From Citrus sinensis (lineage: Eukaryota > Streptophyta > Magnoliopsida > Sapindales > Rutaceae), in contig NC_068559.1 in the NCBI RefSeq assembly GCF_022201045.2, positions 2,764,501 through 2,828,500 of the forward strand: DNA of 64,000 bases. Direction: 5' to 3'. The notes under the pieces are model-generated. The model was not told the origin of the DNA and made no database searches. It was given only the letters and a program-made list of their open reading frames with translations. The translations under genes were made by a program, and so were the position numbers. Positions 28,201 through 39,400 of this stretch are shown here, in pieces (positions within the stretch are counted from its first letter, which is position 1; each line of letters starts with the position of its first letter).

Positions 28201-30605
28201 CAAAGAGTTTTCCAATTTGAAACAGACAACAAAATCTTACAAGTTTCTGGAAAGCATTGAGGGTGCAACATCCAAAAATGGTGGTGTCATGAAAGCCAAG
28301 TTCTCATGGACGACTTTACATTCTCTTCTTCATTCAGAAAGAATTCCTTATCGTCAGAATGGGTATATATGGTTAGGTGATTTGCTTATTGCCGAAATTA
28401 GTGAAGAAAGGGAAGCAAGTGTGTGGTCAAATATTAAAAATTTGCAACATCAAATTGCTTATGCTGGTGTTCATGATTATTCAGCTTCTTCAAATGTTCC
28501 TTTATCTATTTGGCTTATGTGTGGGCTTTTAAAGTCCAAAGACAGCACCATTAGATGGGGATTCCTATTTGTTCTTGAGAGGCTTCTCATGCGGTGCAAG
28601 TTTCTACTGGATGAGAATGAAATGCAACACTTAAGCGGCAGTGATGTTGGTCATGAACATGGTGATAGCCGACTTGAGAAAGCAAATGCTGTGATAGATA
28701 TTATGAGTAGTGCTTTGTTATTGGTTGTTCAGATAAATGAAACTGATCGCATCAACATCTTGAAGGTATATGCTTGTATAACTTATTCAACAATTTGAGT
28801 AAATGTCAACGATATTGTCTCTATCACAACATAACTGACATATGGTAAATCTCAAAATTTGAATCCTTTTTCCTGTTCTTTTTAGACAAATTCTATATTA
28901 AATTTGCTTGATCAGATAGTGGTACTGACAAGATCCTTTTTGGCCCTTGAATTTGAGATACCAATATGATGAGTTATTTAACTTTTGATATCATATTTAC
29001 TAGTAAATTTGTTTCCCTTGAACAACCTTGTGACATTGTTCTGATTTATTTAAGGCTATCTCATGCATAGTTTATGATGTATAGGTAATGAAAAGCCTTG
29101 CTAACTCTTGTCTTTTTGCTGTTTCTAACCAGATGTGTGACATTCTATTTTCCCAACTATGCCTCAAAGTTTGCCCTGCAACGGCAATGCCATTTGGAGA
29201 TGGAGCGCACCAGAGTAAAGTGCTCGGTTCTGTAGATGAAACTAAGAAAGTTGATGCTGCTGAGCGTGGTTTTCAACAAGAGAGCTGTCGTCGGGATGAA
29301 TTATTTGAGGAGACTGGTGGTAGATCTGGAAATAATATGAATTGCCCTCCAATTTGTGAAACAGCATCGATGGCAGCACAGCTTCTTGGAGGGCAGGCTG
29401 TTGTTCCAATGCAATTAGTTGCACGTGTTCCTGCTGCTTTGTTTTATTGGCCATTGATTCAACTTGCTGGAGCAGCAACAGATAATATCTCATTGGGTGT
29501 CGCTGTTGGAAGCAAAGGAAGAGGAAACCTTCCTGGTGCCACATCAGACATTCGAGCTACCCTGCTGTTGCTTTTAATTGGTAAATGCACTGCAGATCCT
29601 GCTGCATTCCAAGAAGAAGTTGGTGGTGAAGAATTCTTTAGGTGAGTTTATTGACTTCTTACTCCTTTATATGAATTGCCTTACATATTGGACATTGATA
29701 TGTTTGGCTTTGGCAGGGAGCTTTTAGATGATACTGATTCGAGGGTGGCTTACTATTCTTCAGCTTTTCTTCTAAAGGCAAGAATGCTTTGCATTTGTTT
29801 CCTCACCAAGGATTATTTGTTGAGTATGTGGTTCCATTTTAATTCTAATCCATTGTACTATGGATGTTGCAGAGAATGATGACTGAGAAACCCGAAAAGT
29901 ACCAGCACATGCTCCAGAATCTTGTTTTTAAGGCTCAGCAGGTGCAGTACTATCTAATATATTATGTGATGTTACACCAATTTTGAGGAACATTGAAATA
30001 TGAAGCAAGTTCTAACACCCTTCAAATGTAAATGTATGTCTTATGTGTGTATATAGCATAGTGTGTAAAACAATTATGCAAGTCTTGGTAAGATCTTGAC
30101 TTTGGCCTGGGGTTCTAGATTCAGCATTTCCATATAGACATGTGCAGTTTGATAAACGGCAAGAGGTTACAGTCATTGCTTTCATTAGGCTCTCATGTTA
30201 AAATAGAGATGCAAAAAACAAAGATGATGTGGCATTGTAAACAGTGAATGACTTGGTCAGCATCTCTATCTGACATGTCTATTTGTGCATCGCTATCTGT
30301 GTAATTGGGTTTAGTCTATTATGATACATGTGATATGTGGTTGGCTATTTTATTGGTTAGCTTTCCGAGAGGTGACCATTGAATGAGGAGGCCTATGCAT
30401 GAACTACACAAATCAGATTGAATTTTTCTCTTCATAGATGTCCCGTTATCCAATCTGATTTTTTTTTTTAATTTTAAAATTTTGAGGCTTTTCTGTTAAT
30501 CCTGTGCTCTTTCATTAATTTTTTCTGCAGAGCAACAATGAAAAATTGCTGGAGAATCTATATCTTCAGATGCGTGGCCTACTTCACATTTCGAATGATA
30601 TTTGA
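18216..30605 (+). CDS. Conserved plant protein of unknown function, At3g12590-like
   Basis: Seventeen exons: 18216-18446, 18994-19073, 19174-19224, 19586-20107, 20349-20606, 21478-21543, 21876-22055, 23186-23237, 23316-23600, 24602-24712, 25703-25885, 26945-27220, 28142-28765, 29133-29641, 29717-29777, 29873-29941, 30531-30605; 1210 residues. I recognise it as a single-copy conserved land-plant protein, probably the Arabidopsis At3g12590 family (from memory), with no assigned biochemical role. It begins [13 protein letters not shown], has a Ser/Pro/Arg-rich N-terminus, then [18 protein letters not shown] and a long, mainly alpha-helical, repeat-like body without catalytic motifs, transmembrane segments or signal peptide that I can see. 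It ends [12 protein letters not shown]. The introns after exons 5 and 15 seem to begin with GC. An in-frame ATG at 18177 would add 13 residues; 18216 fits the family start better. Confidence 0.85.
20141..20252. mobile_element. MITE-like hairpin in intron 4 of the unknown-function gene
   Basis: CCAAATGAAGTGGCAT pairs with ATGCCACCTCATTTGG across a five-base loop (one mismatch). Outer arms CATATCCCGAAAG and CTTTTGGGATATG pair as well, apart from an insertion of about 13 bases in the left arm. The foldback lies wholly within an intron and looks like a miniature inverted-repeat element. Confidence 0.6.
22184..22209. repeat. (AT)n microsatellite
   Basis: An uninterrupted AT dinucleotide run in intron 7 of the unknown-function gene, directly before the foldback element at 22232. 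Similar short runs occur at 22623-22650 and 23626-23641. Confidence 0.9.
22232..22336. mobile_element. MITE-like foldback in intron 7 of the unknown-function gene
   Basis: AAAGTGCGGGAAACATCC..GGAAAAC is the near-perfect inverse of GTTTTCC..GGACGTTTGCGCACTTT (about 23 of 27 positions). The outer arms TGGTCCGGGATCAT and AATTCCGGATTGG extend the pairing, and the loop contains a further AAACCG..CGGTTT mini-stem. It is flanked on both sides by AT microsatellites, a usual landing site for such elements. GC content is clearly above that of the host intron. Confidence 0.65.
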
Positions 30606-32975
30606 ACTGGGTGTTAATCTGATGAGACATTTTGTACAAGTTTCATGCTCTTGTTCCGGGGACAATGCAGTGTGTGTAATGGGTTGTTATAACTCTTTAA
30701 CCGTTGAGCTATAACTTCCTGGCAACATTTGGCAAAGTTTTGAAAATCTTTTGTGGGAATATATGCTTAATTTTTGTAAGCATGTGTTTGAAAGCGTGGA
30801 CTCTTGACTTCAAAGAAACAAGAATGTTATATTAATGCCGAAAGTACGAGGTTTCAGCCTCTCCCTCCTGAGGAAGCCAATGTTATGTGTGCATAGATGT
30901 TCTAAATCAGCTACAGTGCCTCGCCAATCTGCACAGAGATAATGGAAGTTCTAAATTGCCTCTGCAGTCAAATTAGATTATTGGGGCGTACTTCCATTTG
31001 TTAAAAGTGAAGAAGCTCATTGTTTCATCTGATGTTTTGGATAGAAGGCATGTTTTGGATAGAAGGCTTGTTTGTTCGTCCAGAATAGAAGATGCCTTAA
31101 ATACTTTTTGAAGTTGGAGGACCTATCTTTATGCTGTTAAAGGTTGTAGATCAAGGCAGTTAATGTATCTTAAGGTACTGACTTCTCTCTTCTTCATCTT
31201 GGTATATGACTGCCATTTTATCTTTGATTCTCAGATTGTTGGTAAATATTCGAAGTTAAAGGATTATTTAGTAATATTCATAACACTTTTAATTGTCATG
31301 TATGTAAGGGCAGTAATTTTTTTATTGTCATTATGTAAAGGATGTTATATATATATATGACACTATCGTTACTAAAGTTCTTTTCTTCTTTTTTACTTCA
31401 TGTCAAAGCAGCGATTGGGCAGGCATTAGCATTATGTTGATAGAAGAATTCCTGAGCTACCACTGAATCCCTTGTACCGAATCAGATTTGCTCATAGCCT
31501 TTCAATATTGTTACTCACTGACTCCTGATGGTGAAATCAATACCAGCTCTTTCTTGCTGAATGGCCATCCTTTAACAATGAAAACCTATAATTTTCTTAT
31601 CTTCTTTTTATTACTATTATTATTATTAATTCTTTTTTGGAAATCAGAAGAGGTTTAGTTTCTTGTTTGCAATGAGGAGAGATTCAATTTTGTATTTGGT
31701 TGATAGGATAACAAGATGCTGAAGGGGTGGATTAGTTACAAGACTCGCCAATTTAATCATGATCAATGGCACAAGGTGTCTTTTTTTGAGTGACATCTTC
31801 GAAGTTTTGCCTGGTATGTGTTTTTTGGTCTATGTGTTGTTTAATATTTGATGTCTTCACCTTGTAAATGTGTAACGTGTTTTGTCCTCTCTCCCAGTAG
31901 CAAAATTTGTATTGTACAATTACTGTTAAGAAATATGCTTATTTCTTCCTACTCAGATAGTGAACGCTGAGTTTGATTCTTTCTTAGTTTTTCTTTTCTC
32001 GTTTTATCTATATATATTTTGTTAAATCACCTATTTGTTTTCTTTATGGGGAAGACAAAGTAATTCATTTGGCTCTATATGTATCAGCTAAAGCACTGTC
32101 ATTGATCAATGGTTGGGATTTATTTTCTTACCTATGGTCACTTTCAACTTGTTTGAATATATTACTATAATCCCAATGATGTTTATGAACTGATATTGGC
32201 AATTTGAAATTTAGTTCACAAGCCATGGCAGAAATTAACCGCGGTCCGCAAATCGGTGAATTTTTTTCTTGGAAAAATATGCTATGAAAATCTTGATACG
32301 GTTCAATCTATGACTTGCGGTAACGGAGATTTCTAGATTTGATTGCCAAATTTGATGCTCACTCAAGATAATTTAGTGCCGCAAATGTAGTAAACATGTT
32401 CTGGTTTGTCAAAATATGGTGGTTTTACTGGTATACATACCTCATATTACTGGCCATATAAACGAAAACAAAACAACAGATTCAATTTTTTTTTTTCTAG
32501 TTATATATGAGATGTACAAAAGTAATTCTCTCTCTCTCTCTCTCTCTCTCTCTGGCCCCCGCCTTATTTTTCCTGCTTCGGATTACTACCCATGGCATTC
32601 AGAATCTGAACTGAACTGCATTTGTGCAGTAACTGACGACTGATTACTATTTTCATGCACATAACAATTTAGCAAAATATTCGTATTAACTTGAGCTGAA
32701 AGTTGAAACCCACCTATTCGACTTAGCTTAAAGCATGCTAGAGACAAAGACCAATTCATCCAGGTCAGAGTTGACTCTCTAAATTAATTGACTGACAAGA
32801 CAAATAATAAATTGGTCAAAAGAAAGGTGCTAAACAATTGTCTCCCAAGGCAGACGGCACCGTGTTCGTGGAATCTTCAGTGTCTCATAGTTCTTAATAG
32901 TATCCTATTTCAGTATGCTTACTCGTAGCTTAATATGACACTAATTGCTGGTTCGATAAGCAAGAACAGGTGACA
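30606..32975. other. Intergenic region between convergent genes
   Basis: About 2.4 kb lying downstream of both neighbouring genes. It holds 3' UTR sequence after 30605, an 18-bp tandem repeat (ATGTTTTGGATAGAAGGC at 31032 and 31050), a TTA-type run (31611-31628) and the CT microsatellite at 32527. No gene or transposon end is supportable. Confidence 0.6.
32527..32553. repeat. (CT)n microsatellite
   Basis: A pure CT dinucleotide run of about 27 bases in intergenic DNA. Confidence 0.92.
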
Positions 32976-35193
32976 TCATTTTTTACGCCTGGCTTCTAAG
33001 AGGTATTGGCCGAGGTCAGCATCAAGATCTTCTGCCGCTAGCTTCTTCTCATGGTGGTTCCCGTTCCCTCCACCACTAGCTAATCCACGACCACCACCAG
33101 CACTAAAAGCATCACCACGAAGCCTTTCCCCAGCACCAACTCTGCTTGCACCACTGTCAATTACAGTAATGGAAACTGTAGTTAATGCTGAATGATACAA
33201 GAGATAGCACATAATAAGCCTATTTACAATGCAGTGTAATGAAATTATTATATGCAACTCCTGCATTTTACTTCCTTCTCTAAGAAAAATTAAACAGCAA
33301 CTGCTTGTGGAGTACCAGGAAAACCGAGAGGAATCACTACAGGTAGATCGAGTTCCTTTTAACATATAGTTTCAAGCTTTATTGCTTCTGTTAGTCAATA
33401 AGAAATATTGCATTATGAATCCTAATTAAGCATCTTACCAATCAAAATGGCTACACTATCCCAGACTTCAAATTTTGAACCAACATGTATTCATGTGTCG
33501 GCAACCAGGCATGCTAATATAGGCAGATCATGTAGATTTAGTACTGAGTATATATAAAGGGGTTGAAACTGCTTTCATCATTGAACGAAGCAAGAAAAAA
33601 TGAATACACTGGCTGCACGCTCAAAATATGAGAGGGACAGAGAAAAACACATTAAAATTCGAACCTTGTAAAGAGAACATTCGGACTTCCCACAATGCTA
33701 TTTTTAATTGGAGGCACAGGACCAGGAGCAACCAACTGCACACCCACAAACTCGATCTTCAATGGCTTCCCATCAAGATGGGCATTGTTGAATCTTTTCA
33801 TAGCTGCATGAGCATCTACCTGGCGAAAATACGAAACTTCCGCAGTTCCCTGAAAACAATTGTTCAAGCCAAATGCAAGACCAAAATATTTCATCCAAAA
33901 GAACTCGAACCAAATCCTAAACCTATAAGATAACCTTTGATCTTCCACTTCTGTCATAATGGATCGCGTGGGTTTTCAACTCACCAACACTGGAGAACAG
34001 CATCTGCAAACAAATAAGCTAGTAACATATTTGTTACTAACAATCTTGTCACTACTGCATGCAATCTTGGTATTGCTCTGGCTCACAAAATGTTATGATC
34101 AATTGAGAGTGGAGAGAATCCAAATGCACAAAGTGGAATTTATAAAATATATGATGCAATGTCTAAAAAGTGAACACAACCAACCTGTTTTTTCTAAAAG
34201 CCGACTTGTTGAGATTTTGCAATACACTATTTTAAAAGCTTCCGAATAAACTTGCTTTTAATATTTCAAAAGCAATCACAAATAAAGCAGAATGTGAACA
34301 TGCATATAAGTAAGAGCTTCTAATTAAGCTAGTATTGAGAAACGCATGCAAATGGCAGTAACAATACTAGTTATAAAATGAAGCTAAGGCACCTCAATGT
34401 CCTCATCAGAAACACCATAATGCAAGTTTGATATGTAAAGTCTTGTCCCGCCATAGGTGCTAATCCCTCCGCGTGCTGCCATCTTACTCGGCTGCGTCTT
34501 TATAACTTCTGTGCTCACTTGCACTGGCGCCTTCATTGCATTCTGAATAATAGATAGTAATAACAATATATTTTAAATAAAAATAATAGTATATTTATGA
34601 GCGATATAAAGGCTAAAAGAGTACACACAGTCTTTGTTATACGGAAACTTCCAAAAAAGGGAAAAAAAAAGGAACCTAATGCCGTTTTTGGCACAGATAG
34701 CTTTTTCCATCTTTTTCCTTTTTGTTCTTTTATTATTTTTTTTTTTGAAACTTTTAATTTTTTTCTGTAAAAAATAAAATCAGAAGAAAATTAAAATAAA
34801 CTGCAACAGCTAAAACTTGGAATGATAATTGAATGTAAGCCTTAAGACCATGTTTGGTTAGCAAAAAGCAATTTCCGTTTTTCTCTTTTACTTTCAGGCT
34901 ACAACTTCACTCTTCAGTCACTAAAACAAACAAGCAATAATATTTCAAAAAAAACAAAATAATAACTAAAATGCAACTAATAAGAAGAGTTAAAAAAATG
35001 AAAACAGGTGCCTCACTTGTTTCACCGGTCGATACGGTGCCGTTCCTGTCCGGTCGCGGTTTGGCGGTGCCCGACGCTGGGGGCCAGTACCACCCGAGCC
35101 CGTGTTGTTGCCACGGAAATGACTGTTTTGTCCTGGAGATCTCTTCTTATTGCGGATGATCTCGTCCAGAGTCATGTCCAGAGGGTTGGACAT
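32976..35193 (-). CDS. ALY: ALY/REF mRNA-export adaptor (THO complex subunit 4)
   Basis: A nuclear RNA-binding adaptor that couples the TREX/UAP56 machinery to mRNA export. Exons, all GT-AG: 35193-35017, 34542-34393, 34003-33935, 33849-33665, 33153-32976; 252 residues. N-terminal LDMTLDEIIRNKK is the UAP56-binding motif. An Arg/Gly/Pro-rich linker follows, then one RRM with RNP2 LYISNL (94-99) and RNP1 KGTAEVSY (132-139), a Gly/Arg-rich C-terminal arm, and a second UAP56-type motif AAEDLDADLGQYLLEARRKK at the very end. The 69-base third exon is easily missed. The first intron is about 470 bp. Which of the Arabidopsis ALY1-ALY4 it matches cannot be decided by eye; the ALY1/2 branch looks closer. 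It is head to head with the ZFC3H1-type gene, separated by 1.25 kb. Confidence 0.93.
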
Positions 35194-35760
35194 TTTCGGT
35201 AAGCAGAAAGGGGAGAGAGAGAGAGATTTTCACGGTGAGATTTTTGTGAGAGTTTATAGAGGTTTTATAAGAGAGCTAGCGGTGTTCAGCAGTGACTAGT
35301 GCGAGAGTGAGGGTGGGGACGAAAATGAATAGTAGTATATTATGGGAAATTGCTCTGACGTACTGAATTTCGACACGTGGAATCGTTTGGTTTGGTGTTG
35401 CATGCCGTGTCTGTGATGAGCCCGCACCTCGACCTTTGTTTGTTTCTCAATTTTGTCGTGTTCCTGTCCATTGGTTGCTTGCAGCTCACGATGATTTTTT
35501 CCACCGTTTGCTTTTTGTTTTTAATTTATTTTACTGATTATTTTCTTTATCCAAAAAAAAAAAAAACTTTTATATTCATTGATTGATACCCTCTTGAGGT
35601 ACGTACTAAGAGAAAAATCGGTACATTGAAATACAATGTATTGTTAGATTCTTTAAATGTGCACACAATTATACTTTATATTAATAAATATAAATACATT
35701 AAATCAAAGAGTCACTCAGAGTATAAATATATAATTATATACATATTATAATTATATGAG

Positions 35761-35843
35761 TGTCAGTTCGTTTAATTGATAAAATTTGTTGAGTGAAAAT
35801 AAAATTTGTCAGTTCGTTTAATTGATAAAATTTGTTGAGTGAA
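35761..35843. repeat. 46-bp tandem duplication, second copy partial
   Basis: TGTCAGTTCGTTTAATTGAT starts at 35761 and again at 35807. The copies agree for about 37 bases, through TTGTTGAGTGAA. Confidence 0.85.
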
Positions 35844-36037
35844 TATTAACAGTGAGAAAGTTTGAGTTGTATTTAACATTTATAATAGTAGAAGTATGAT
35901 TAGGTGTATGCATTAATACATCTTATGGTAAGTAACTGCATATTTATTAAGGTCCGATTCAGAAAGATTGAGTTGTAGAGTCCATAATTTTTAATAAGAG
36001 CTTGACACATACAGTCATGCAGGTGATCAGCTCTCAT

Positions 36038-36070
<33 letters not shown>
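36038..36070. repeat. (TAA)n microsatellite
   Basis: About eleven uninterrupted TAA units, in the upstream region of the ZFC3H1-type gene. Confidence 0.92.
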
Positions 36071-36446
36071 TAATGGCGTATGGAGAGATATTCAAGGCAA
36101 AAAGTGGCCTGTTAAACATTAGGTTAGCGCGTGAGGTACATTCTTGTCGAGGTGGCGGGCGTCAGCACGAGAGAAGAAATATCTGGACACGATCCTTAAT
36201 TTCACGAGCGAACCAAGGGCATAATCGTACTTTTATTGTTGAGCAGCGACAGCGAGTAGTGCCGCTGAAGTTCGTTTTTTGGGGACCTCTCTCTTTATCG
36301 TTGAAAATTCTGGGAGTAACTCAAAACGTTTCGTTTTTCTTGACAGAGAGAGAACGAATATTATTAAAAAAAAAAAAAAAACAATTTTCTACAGAGAGAG
36401 AGAAACAAAACAAACAGTAAAAAAGTCAATAAACAAAACAAACAAA

Positions 36447-39400
36447 ATGAAGACGATGAATAATAATGAGGCCGGTTCAGCGAATCAAATACCCAACCAA
36501 GAATTAACAAACAAGAATAGAGAAGAAGGCGAAGTCTCCTCTTCAGACGACGAAGTATTGTGCTCTTCATCCACAAACCTAAATGATTTGCATTTTGTCA
36601 TCTTTTTTTAGCTTAATCTTAAACAACACCGTTTTGTGATGTGTGTACTGTTTATCTTTATTAGTTTTTTTTTTAAATTATCTTGGTTGCTGTTTATGTT
36701 GCTGAGAAAATACGGGAAATGATAGGAACTAGCTCGATTCAATCTCTTTTTTCTGTGTTGTAATGATTTCATGAACATGGATGTTAGTTGTGGTTAGCTA
36801 ATTATCAGTTAATATGTACTCTCTTTCGGAATCTCTGACCTAGGATCAGAATTGTTCTTGAATCTCTCATTTATTTGATGAAGAGAAATTCAGGGCTTAA
36901 AATGTTGTCATGTGATTTTGAATTTCTATATAGCATTAGTATGTTTTTTTTATTGTCAGTTGTATTTCATGATATGGGATTTCCTTTGTTGTGTGTGTAC
37001 CATTAGATGCTTATACAGTTGTGTTTTCAACTTGATTTTTTTTTTTATCTTCTGAATTCGCGTTGCTAGTTTAAAACCAGATTTAGCATGCAAGATTCAG
37101 TTTTAGTATTAATTATTCTGTTGTTGTAAAGTCTATATTCATACTGTTTATGGAATTTTTTTAATTATTTTCCTACCTTATTTTTCTCATAAGAAAAATA
37201 TTGTTAAATATTTTTGATTTAGTTTCTAAATAAGTAATTTCTGTCTCATAGGAAAATCCTGGTAGCTGTTCTGCACATGCCACTGCTGCTGTTGGCCATC
37301 CTGCTGTGACTGTTCCAGCAAGTAAATACTCCCAAGGCACTCAAATGGGTGAGCCACAGAAACTAGCTCACAAGACTTTGGAATTTTTATTTATCTGTGC
37401 TCGTAAAATACTCTTTTTACAATTAGTGTTTGTATCTCTTATATAAAGTGCTAGTATGGCTTCTATTTCCAGTTCAATCTTCAAGCAAATATGTCAGTTG
37501 CATTTTTCTTGTAGTCGTGTATATAGCATGAGCGATGTGTGTACATATGTGCTAAAGTGGTAAGAGTGTCGTTACCTTAAATGGAGTTAATCAGTTTTTT
37601 GCTCTTCCATACATGGAAGCATACTTTGGCATGCTCTCTATTTGCAGTCCTATCTTCTGCTTTGCAAATTCGCTTTTCCTCTGACATCAAGATCTAGACA
37701 TGTAGTCAATTGCCTAGTAATAATGGGGTTGATGTGGACCACGCCATAATATTTTTCTTCTACTTTCTTTATTAGCTTCATATCAACATTTTGTTTCTCC
37801 TAGAAGTTTCAATTGATGGATTTCTGTCTACTTTACAGTGAAGAATGCATCAGGCAATAATCTTTCGTGCACTGTTGATATTCAGCCCCGAAATACCACT
37901 CAATCAAACAGCCTTAAGAGTTTTGAGCAGAATCGAGTGACATTTAAATCTAATACTCCTGGATGGTTTCCCTCTTCAGGGAAGAATGATAACCTTGTGA
38001 TAAGCTTCTCAGATGATGACAGTGGCAGTGACACTGAAGATCACAGGCATAAAACAGCATTTGAAAATAAATCCAATACAACTAGGGTGGATGGCAGCGG
38101 ACGACCACCTACTTCATCGGCAGTAAAAGTGAAAAATTTACAACAAACTGCCAGAAATGTAAGCAAAGCAATTCCCAAAAAATTATCTCCAAGTCAAACA
38201 TTGACAACGACTCGAAATCATGGGGGAGCAAATTCCTGGGTTTCTAGGCCCCCATCAGTCGACCAACGATCTCAGGTGAGAAATTTTAGTATTAAAAAAA
38301 AATTAGGAAGCCTAGAGTGTGGTGACCAGGTGGGTCTTAGAAACAGTAAACTTCAGGACTTGCGGCAGCAGATAGCACTTCGGGAAAGTGAACTTAAGCT
38401 TAAAGCTGCCCAGCAGAATAAAGATTTGGTTATAGATTCATGTGAGAATTATCATTTAGGACGGCTGGACCAAAAAGAACCAGACAAGAAACGCTTAAAA
38501 GTCAGTGGATCTTATTCTCATCGGCTAACTACAGATGGACGGCAGGATATACCTGCTACAAAATCTACCGTGCCAGTGAAAGAGCCAACACCAGAGAGAA
38601 GTAGTTTGCAGGATGGAAATAAGGTTGATCGAAGCCAGAAAGACATTCCCAGAAGCAGAATTGAGTCTGAAATTGTAAAATGGGACAAGCAGAATGGTAA
38701 GCAGGTTCATGTTCCACCAGAAAATGTACTTAGCGTGGTGAAGGATGGTAAGCTATTTGTTTGTTGTTTTAAAATCCAAATTTAGACTGCATTTGAGATT
38801 CCTAACAAAATGTTTGTTGTTTTTTTCTTTTTGGCAGTTGCCAATCCCAATACTAGCTGTAATCAATCTGACAGGGATAGTAGGCAAGTGAATAGTGGTC
38901 CTGTTTTACACAACACTTCACAACTAGCAAATATGACGTCCAGTAATTTTCCAAAGAATGCTGTAAGCTAATGTGTTAAGATGTACAGTAGTTAAGGTTT
39001 TAAAGTTGCATTTTTTTTTAATTCTCTTTTGGTATGTTTGGGCTTATTACATTTGCTGTCCAGCCCACTGAGATCTTATCACACACATCATTTTCACTAC
39101 ACTTCTTCTATGTTCATTTTCAGCTACATTTTGCAGCCTCGGTTTGTATGTTAGGCTTGCTTCATTTGTGCTTGGCATTATCCAGCATAGTAGTAGTACA
39201 AATTGGATGGCAACTGTAAGGTTCTGTTACAGGGCTGCAAGTAGAAAAATGAAGCCATCTTTCTGGGATTTTAATGAAAGTTCAAATAGTCTGACAAGTG
39301 TCATTTTCTAAACAATTGAATGTATCAGAATTGCTTGATCTTTGTGTTTAATTATTAATATTCTGTTACTTAGCAGGAACGAATAGAATCAGATCCTGCA

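Larger units (their letters stand above)
35194..36446. promoter_or_regulatory. Shared upstream region of the ALY and ZFC3H1-type genes
   Basis: Both flanking genes point away from this 1.25 kb, so it must contain both promoters and 5' UTRs. It contains a GAGA run just upstream of the ALY start (35212-35226), a 46-bp tandem duplication at 35761 and a TAA microsatellite at 36038-36070. Before the 36447 start there are A-rich and GA-rich 5' UTR tracts (36361-36440). No other gene is supported. Confidence 0.55.

Noticed and set aside
34677-34880. Possible transposon with TTTTTGGCACAGATAGC and ATGTTTGGTTAGC ends
   Set aside because: The two similar segments are in the same orientation, not inverted, and no target duplication is visible.
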